A stretch of 64,000 nucleotides of DNA from Anisus vortex (lineage: Eukaryota > Mollusca > Gastropoda > Planorbidae), in assembly GCA_949126835.1 (NCBI GenBank), contig OX421494.1, positions 3,169,201-3,233,200 of the forward strand. Direction: 5' to 3'. Position numbers and translations under genes: made by a program. A model generated the notes under the pieces. It ran no database searches and had not been told where the DNA came from. It saw nothing but the letters and a program-made list of their open reading frames with translations. How positions within the stretch are numbered: position 1 is the first letter of the stretch; each line of letters opens with the position of its first letter. Shown here piece by piece: positions 14,101 to 23,100 of this stretch.

Positions 14101-17100
14101 GGCATATAAAAGCGGTGAGAGCGGACAGCCCTGCCTGACAGATCTTTCAATTGGGAAGGGTGAGGTCAGCGTATGGTTTACAAGAATTCTGCTACATGGT
14201 GAAGCATAGAGCAGCCTGACCCAGCCTTCAATCTGACTTCCTACGTTGTTTTTCCGCAGCACTTTGAATAGATAGCCGTGGTCCACTCTATCAAAGGCTT
14301 TCTCCTGGTCTATCGATAACAGGGCTGCTTGCGTGTTTTTGATGTGTGTGTATATGATAATGTCCCTAATAGTGTGATTGAGAGTTTCTATGTTTCTGCC
14401 TGGTATGCCGCAGAATTGATTTTCGTGTAAAAGTGTATGCAGGTATGGTTGAAGTTTGTTTACCAGTATCTTAGTGAGAATTTTATAGTCAGTATTTAAT
14501 AATGAAATGGGTCGGTAGCCCCCCACAGATATTCTGTCGTCCGGGTTTTTCTCCAGGACGGTGATATATGCTTCACTGAACATCTGTGGAAGGGCTCCCT
14601 TAGTATATGCATGTGTGTACATGAGTGATAGTAAGGGAACTAACTGGGGTGAAAAAAATTTGTAAAATTCTGATGTCAAACCGTCTGGTCCTGGGGACTT
14701 GTCCAATTTCAATTTGTCAATTGCTAATTTAATGTCCTGTACTGTAATGGGTGTTTCTAAAAGAGTTTTATCTTCGTCTGGTAGGTGTTTACAATAGGTC
14801 AGTATATCATCTTGTTCCCTGTCGTCAGTGTGTTCCTTAGAATAGATGTGTATAAAGTGCTCTTTAAAAGTGTTCGCAATTGCTACGTTTCCTGTATGTA
14901 TTGTTCCTAATGAGTCTTGTATCCGTGCAATAATGCGTCTTCTTTGTGTGTTTTGTTCTAGTGTGAGAAAAACCTTGTTTGGACCCTCTAACATACCTCG
15001 TGTCCTACATCTTGTTTGTGCGCCCATATACTTATGCTCTTGTATTTCTGATAATTGTGCTTTTATTGTATGTGCCTCTAAAGTATCTTCTGGAAGTGTA
15101 TCTAATTGCTGTTTTAAGTGTTGTTCCGTCTCCCTTAGCTGCGTATTAATGTATTTGGATATTATTTGTGTTAAGTGTTTGATGCTATGCTTAAGTACTG
15201 TCCACGTCTCTCCCATGTCAGTCTGTTGGTCTAAGGTACTAATGTCTATTGTGTTTTCAATGAGAGTTTGAATTGTTTTTGTGTAAAACTCACTCTTTAA
15301 AAGTGAGTTATTAAATTTCCAGTGGGGCGACCCGGTATGCCTGTGTCGGCTCCACGCTGCTGTGGTCACCGACACTAGCACCGCTTTATGATCCGTATAC
15401 TCCAATGTTTCCCCCAAATGAGACACTCTGGCAACCGTATCCCCATCCGGTACATCAACCCTATCTAGCCGGGACTTAACTGGGTGAGCGTTGTAGGCAA
15501 ACGTCGTGTCCTGTCCAAGTGGGTATATTTTCCTGTAAGCGTCGACAAGTGAAAATGTTGTAAATGTATTATCTAACCAGTGACTACTTTGTTTGTTTTT
15601 GTTAAGTGTGTTCACTCTGTCAAGTTCGTCATGTGTATAATTAAAGTCTCCACCTATTATAAGTTTATCATGTTGATATGTTGTATTTAAAATGTCATTT
15701 AAATTATCAAAGAAGGCAGGTTTTTCTGTGTTTTGTGTAGGAGCGTAGATGTTAACTAGTGTATATTTATTGTTACTGTTTTCTATTCTAATTATAGTGA
15801 GTCTACCCTGGTTATCTTTATGCTTGTGTGTGACTTTGTATTTATCTGACGTTTGAATTATGGCTGTTCCTCTAGCGAATGTACCTAAACTAAAAATGCT
15901 ATCTCTGAAACCCATTTCTGTTATGTATCTGTCTGCAGTAAATTGTTTGTTTATGTTGGTTTCTTGCAAGAAGATGAAATCGGGTTTATGTTTCCTTGCA
16001 AGGTGAACTAAGTATTTCTGTTTGTTCCTAAGGCTATGTATGTTTAACGTGACTATTGTTATGTCCGCCATTCTTCAATTATAAAGTGTTTGATTATTAA
16101 CCTACTGTTTGTCATCCTTATCGTCTTCGTCTATAACCAGAGGAAGTGGCGATTTTATCAAATCCATCTCCTCTGTCTGGTCATTGATATAAGTTTCACT
16201 GTTCAGTGAGCTTATTGGGGACTCTGCTGAGAAGTGGAACAGTTTTTTCCTGCTTGACTCAGCAGAGCGTTTTGAGGGAGAACTAGGAAGAGATTTGGGG
16301 CTTTCATCGCTCTCCTCATATTGCCGTTTTTTGGCCTGAGGTACTTCCCACACCGACATAAGGGGAGGTATTTTGTTTGGAGATTTAGTGGGTGTTTTAT
16401 TGGGGGTTAAAGGGGTTGAAGGAGTACTCGATAAAGGGGTTGTTTTTTGACTCTCTTCATTTGGAGGCATTTTAGGACTTCCCACAGTTTTATTCATGGA
16501 GGGAGATTTGGGTACAATACCCGTTTCCAATAGGGAAAGGGGAAGGCTATTATTATTATTATTCTTACTTTTGCCAGTCACCAGGGTATAACCATCATCA
16601 TCTACGATGGTTTTCCCTGGCGCACCTTTAGACGTTGCTAGTGGTGGTGTTGAAACTGGTGCCGGCTTAGATGTGACCGTAGCCGCTGTTACCACCGCCG
16701 CATAAGACCTTATTGTTTTCTTACACTGATTGGGCCAGTGTGTGTTCAGCCCACACTTGTAACAGTTTTGTCGACGTCCGGGCACTGTGACCAGAACTTT
16801 ATACGTACGAGGGTCTCCCTCGTACGTCAGGTTTAAATAGTGGGGTAACTCCACTCCCTTTTTGGGGGTTATGAAACCACCCCACTTGTCTGCCGTCCCT
16901 GACAGTCTTTGGACTTGGGGAGTTGTCCCCGGCTCAGACAGAGCCTGAAACATTTCTGTCACCTTAGTAACTGTTATGTTGGCAGATAGCCAATGAAAGA
17001 TGACCTTCACCTTCTCGGTCTCCAGCGGGAGTACCGATACGGTGAAAGTCTGATCCGTCCCAAAAGTCTTGTTAACTAGCCTATCGTACTCCTGTTGTGT

Positions 17101-20100
17101 GGTTTTTAAGAACCACAACAAAGGGTTTTCAAACCGATATATAGCCAACGCCGATTGGCCACTTAACTTTAGAGTGGCCATCAGCGTAGCCAACGACACT
17201 CTTCTGGCCTCAAGGCCACTTAGATTAAGACCAAGGGTGCCAGGTGCATGCACCAAACCACCCTCCAGGTCTTTTTTGCCCACCGCGAAGGACACAGTTG
17301 CCATCGTGCACAAAAGGGAAGAAAATATGGTTATAAGACCCCACCGGTAAATTTAAATGTTATGATCAACTATTTGCAGCAGCCCGTCTCTGCAGTCGTC
17401 AAAACAGATGACTGGTTATCACAACTGTATACAGTGCATACAGGAGCTGTACATCCACACAAAATGTCAAATACTGATGTCCGGATATTGTAACTCAATA
17501 AGAGTTCTCCACACCGAACGAATATTTACACTTTGTATACACTAGCATAAATAGAATATCACAACCGTTGAATGTTTTGTATTATCCACCGGGAACTTGT
17601 TTACGGCGCAGCCCGACTCCGCAGTCGTTAAAGCTACACTCAATCAATATTCTCCGAACACCGTTATGAGATTTAGTTCAAAGAATTATAACATAAATAA
17701 ATACCTTAGTACTCAAGAATTACACAACAAAAAAATAGCATCACCGCCATCTTGGTGCGAAAATGTACTCAGAATTTAATTTATTCCACATACGAGATAC
17801 AGAAATATCCTACTACTGGGAAGTAGTTTAACGTGATTATATTTTTATGCGGTTAGATCAACTTGATTACTTTAACCCAAAGATAAAATATTTCTAAAGA
17901 ATTGCTATTTATATGAAGAAATACATAATAATCATACAATCTGGGTAGTTATTTTAATGTTTAAAAGTGTACATGTACATTTTTTAGTCATAGAATATTT
18001 ATATAATTTTCAATTGTCTTGTGTAATTGTATCATTTTAAAGATATAAATTGTAAGTCATTAACTTTTTTAAAGGAAACAAAATAGAGACATATTAGAAA
18101 TATTAATGTAAAGTAAACGGGTTAATTATCTCACTTCAATTAAATTCTCCAAATTTGATGCTAGTGATACCAAACGAGTTAATTGTTTTAATATAACTAG
18201 TGTACTTCTGAAAATGCTCATCTATCTTAATTAGCCTTAAATTAGGGAAAGAGTTAAATGTTTTGAAATTGATTTAACGGAAAGATATGCCCAGTTTCAA
18301 TTAAATCCATTCCATTTGCCCAACACTTCAAGTGCTTTTGTCTTGTGAATGGAAGTTAGACTCACTGAAACGTGTCGCCTAGTCATACAGAAACATTGGC
18401 TTCAACAGTCAGTTCTCTTCATTCAATAATGTAATTTTTTGTTCCATTAAGATACATCTTAATTGCTTCCAGACAACTAAATAATCTATCCAAGACTTTA
18501 CCAATACTCCGTATGACTTTCTTCTAGAAGAGACTTCAGAAACTATACAATTGACTATCTTAATCAATCACAGATTGCAAGTCCAATGATGGAAGCTTTG
18601 CATACAAACATTCCTGAACTAAAACAGTCAACGTCCAGTGTGATTCCAATGTAGTTCGCCATGCAGCACCCTCTAATTATGCTGATATACGTTGTTTTCA
18701 CTTGCATTAAGCAATATTCTTGGAGGATTTTTGCGTGCCACTGAAAATCTTTCTGCGTGCCAAGTCTGGAACGCGTTAGCCTACGTTGATGACCCCTGCT
18801 ATAGAGCATTCGCGTTGATTCTATAAATACTTTTCGATACTAGATGTTCATCCCGAAAATGAGCAGTAGATTTTGCAGAAATTCCCATCTCTATTAGCTG
18901 TTAGAAAAAGAATCGTGAATGGTTAAATAAAACTGCCATACTATACAATGTGTGTATCCTGAGGCACGGGGTTTTCTTATAACACTTAATACGTACAAAT
19001 TCTTAGTTATTCTATTAATCTGTAAAAATTGCTAAAAGTGGGGCCTTTTTCCTAAAATGTCGCTCCCCCTAGCGTCAAAACCTGGCTACGCCACTGGTTT
19101 TATGGTCATCATGTTCTGGGCAGTGTATTCTCAGGTATTCACACAATCAGTTTAGGTTTCATGTTCATAGTGTACTGGGCAGTGTATAAAAAGTTGCATT
19201 TTTAACGTGAAACCAAAAATTTACTTATACTTTCCTTTTAAGAAATGAATATTGTTATAAGTGTAGTATTATTAAGTTGTTTTAACTGAAAATTTGATAG
19301 GATGTATTGTTAGTCGGGGCAAGTCTGCTGTCCAAATTTCAGCTCGATCGGACCACGCAAAGTGGTCGAAAAATCGAAGCCAATTTTTGCACCATTGCAG
19401 ACAGACAGACAGACAGAAAATGCCACTTAAAATAAAGGGAGTAAAAATAGTTGCATTGTATAGGCCACTCAAACCCTTTAAAATGCCATGGCCACATATA
19501 GGCCTACTGGTGAAAACTGCTTCACCTGCCCTAGAAACAAACATGGTCTAAAGTTGGTACACCTCAACTTAACAAATAAACAGCATAACAAAATGAATAT
19601 CTCTGGACATCTTAACCAACAACAAAAAAACAACAAAAAAACGTAGATAATATGTTAAAAACTTCTCATTCTTCATTCTAAATTTGTTGGAGATAGCCTT
19701 TTAGTCCAATACTTGGGCTGTTAGCTAAGAACCAAGAGATATAGTAGTTAATTATAAACTATAACTAATGTTTTAAAATGTAATAAAAATGAAGTTTTAT
19801 TTCTCAAACAACTACAATACATTCTTCCCATATGACATTGCTTATACGGCTGCGTCTTTAAAGACCAATCGAGTGACTTTAGTTTAAAACCAAAACGTCC
19901 ACTTGTACATGACTTTGACATATTATTGTTTGTTCTTTCCATAGATGTCCAACACGTTCTTTGCCCAGTCCGAGAGGATGGATGTCAACATGGGGGGAGG
20001 GGTCAACGTGCCAGCCGCTGCCCTGAATATCTTCAACACAATAGCCATTATAATCTTGATCCCTATAGTGGACAGGCTAGTGTATCCCTGCTTCCAGAAG

Positions 20101-23100
20101 ATGGGAAGACCGTTGACATACTTAAAGAGAATTGGTAAACTATTGCGTTGCTAAGTATATTCTCGATAAAGAATATTAACCCTTACAGTCCCGGGCGCGT
20201 ATATAGCGGAACTGAAGGCAGCATAGATAGAAGTAGGTCGGTACGGGAAGGGTTAACTATATTTGATTGTCATTCAAGGGTTCTAGATGCTGACATTCTC
20301 TGATTAAAATGAGTTTTATTATAATATATTAGGACTTAATAGGCGTATAAATATGCATATACTATAGTAAATGTTAATGATCTATGAACTGGTTATATTA
20401 TGTCCCTATCATGTTTCTTGTTTAAAAAAAAAATTAAATGACTTAAGAAAGTTATGTTGTGTTCTATAATCATTGATACCATTTTTGCTGCTGCTAGGAT
20501 CGACATCCATTTTTACTGGCTCGGCCATCACTGTGGCGTACCGAAGGTGCTGGGATCGAATCCTGGTGAAGGCTAGGATTTGCTGTCCGGGCCTAGAGGG
20601 TGTCCCCAAATCCACCCGGCTCTAGTTGGGGTAATGTAAAAAAGGCAGCAGGCATTGTGCTGTCCACACCATCTCCTAGTACACCGTGGCCACAGAAACT
20701 GGTGAACGTTGCTTAATCAATTTGGTCCGATGTGATACTTTTCTTGTACTTACTTTACTTAATTCAAAATGTGTTTTCAGGTAACAGTGTTGAAATGGCA
20801 TGTCCACTCTTTCCCTACAGGTATAGGATTTGTTCTGGCAGCGTCCAGCATGGTGGTGGCAGGTGTGGTGGAAATCAGCCGGAAGGACTACCTTGACCGT
20901 GATAATCCCATCATCCAGGAACTAGGAGGGGAAAAATTCAACGCCTCCTCCATGTCAGTCTTCATCCAGATCCCACAGTTTGCCCTCATTGGCGCCAGCG
21001 AGATCTTCACGAGTGTCACTAGTAAGTGTTTGGGGGCTTTGCATTGAATTACCGTACATACTCGCGTATAAGTCGCACTCCTACTATTTGTCGAAATTTT
21101 TGGTTAAAAAATGCGACTTATCCGCGAGTATATACGGTACATAAACTAGATTTCTAAACTAGATGACCCACCCGCATCTCCATTTGCAGTACTAAGAATA
21201 ATTAGAAAGTAATAGAAAGTTGCTGATATGTTAACATAAAATTATTTTTAATCAATTGGTCCAAGAATAACTCGAATCAAAACCTTCCAAGGTACTGTCT
21301 ATTTCAGTTATCTTTACAAGTTCTCTTTTTAAATGGTGACAAAAATGTATATATGAAATTATAACTAAACGTATTAATTATAGAGTTGAAAACAAAAATC
21401 TAATTAATGCAAAATAAAAACATCTCTAAAATAAATATATACTATTAGCTATATTTCCTTTTACAAAATGCAGAGCCTTAGTGAGATATCTGAAGGCCTT
21501 TCTTGCTTTTCATTTCATTTTTCATGTGTTCCCAGCATTCAATATTGATAAGTTCTCTATTCTATATTCCGATTATAGCTCATGTTTTTGTATGAGATGA
21601 AACAACTTAAATCATATAGGAAATAGTTCAGTTTTCAATCAGATGTTTCAAAAGAAGATAAACTAATTTTTGTTGTTTGCTTCGGCTAGAGAAAATTTTG
21701 ATCAATTCTGTTTATACAAGTTCGACACATTAATTCATCGTAATATATTTACCAATCACACTCCGCGTATAAGTTAAGCCTGAATTAGGTGAGAAATTAT
21801 TAAAAGTACTCTTCCATTGCAAACCTGAGAAACATTGAAGGAATGAACTGTACAAGCGACTCACAAATTGAAATAAAAATTATACATGTGACGGACGAGA
21901 CTTATGAATACAATTATTTACTTCATCACACTTAAGATTTTCTTGGCATCGTGGTGATTATTAACTGGCATCTCTGTCATCTGTTCATTTATAGCCAAGC
22001 TATACAATTTATTTCAGTTTGCACTTGCTTTTAACGCAGTTCTCTTTCAAATAATTTTACTCAAATATTGTTTTTTAACGCATGCAGCAGGTGCGGTACG
22101 ACCAAAGACTATAATAAGATGGACCGCTTGCTTTGATATTTATCTTATCTTATCTTATACATTACAGACGCTTGTTCTATAAAGAAGATTATTGCGTCCT
22201 ACGCTCATCCATGGTCCGAGTATAATCTTACATTTTTATTAATGTTTTAAATGATGTTAAGCTACTTAATTTCGGAATTTCCTATCGCACTAGGTCCTCT
22301 AGATCTCCGGTTTACTGATTCGCTATGATTTTTTCAATGGAAAATTAAGATTAAAATGGAAAGTTGTATACAGCGAAAGTATTTAGGCAAGTTTAGGAGT
22401 CATTAAAGAGTGTTATTGGCTGCGCACGGAAAATACAAGTGTTAAGTTCTAAAAATAGAGCAAGGGTTCCATCTCATAATAGTCTTTGATGCAACATATA
22501 ATATGGAAATTCAATCCATAGCAATTCAATCACATGCATAGCGGCATTTGACTGTTACTTATTTCGCAGTCAATTGACAATTATGAAACATTGAATGAAA
22601 ATTTACTAAATTGATACACTATTTATCTTATCAAGATTGTTATAACGGGAATTAGTCAATATAGAAAACTATATTAGCTCTATAGAAACATATCTAATTG
22701 ACTAATAATGTTTTTGTCATGTAGCCTTAGAGTTTGCATATAACCAGGCACCTGTGGCAATGCAAGGGCTTCTGACTGGGCTTTTCCTGGCTGCTTCAGG
22801 TATTGGCAACTGGGTATCCACCGCTATATTGGCAATCGTGAAAGCGGCCACTGAAGACGGTATGTTACCTTTTGTTATTTACTAAACACTAAAACAACTT
22901 CATTAAAAAAGACATTTATCACAGTAAGCATGTAATATACATATACTGACAGCTTGATTGATTTGTTCATTGGGATCATATCTAGATTTTTACTTATCTT
23001 ATCTTATACATTACAGACGCTCCTTCTATAAAGAAGATTATTGCCTCCTACGCTCATACGTGATCCGCGTCTAGTCTTGCATATTTTTATTAATGTTTTA

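Larger units (their letters stand above)
11051..17859 (-). mobile_element. full-length Tx1/L1-like LINE, antisense in transporter intron 8
   Basis: Reads on the minus strand: 5' UTR about 17859-17305, ORF1 17304-16102, 30-nt spacer, ORF2 16071-12718, 1.6-kb 3' UTR, and a poly-A tail seen as 57 T at 11051-11107. It is flanked by an 11-14 bp target duplication. Both ORFs are free of stops and frameshifts. The endonuclease-RT order, a Cys-His ORF1 and a C-terminal zinc motif in ORF2 fit the Tx1/L1 group. Intact coding and a long homopolymer tail suggest a recent insertion and possible activity (inference). Confidence 0.9.
10820..19096. mobile_element. hAT element (CAGTGGCGTAGCC family), split by a LINE
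   Basis: Left terminus CAGTAGCGTAGCCAGAGG; right terminus CCTGGCTACGCCACTG, its inverted repeat. It is flanked by a perfect 8-bp target duplication GTTTTATG at 10812-10819 and 19097-19104, the hAT hallmark. Without the LINE the element is about 1.46 kb (10820-11053 plus 17860-19096) with no transposase, so it is non-autonomous. A second copy in reverse orientation starts at 51993 and is cut at 52794. Nested inside is sequence of the TGGCACGC hAT family, with a right end at 18798. Confidence 0.85.

Noticed and set aside
14846..15271. 141-residue Cys/Ser-rich plus-strand frame
   Set aside because: Shadow of the LINE ORF2 on the opposite strand.
19105..19134. Second copy of the exon 8 end as a real alternative exon
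   Set aside because: There is no acceptor next to it and only 30 nt are copied. It is better explained as a local tandem duplication including the donor.
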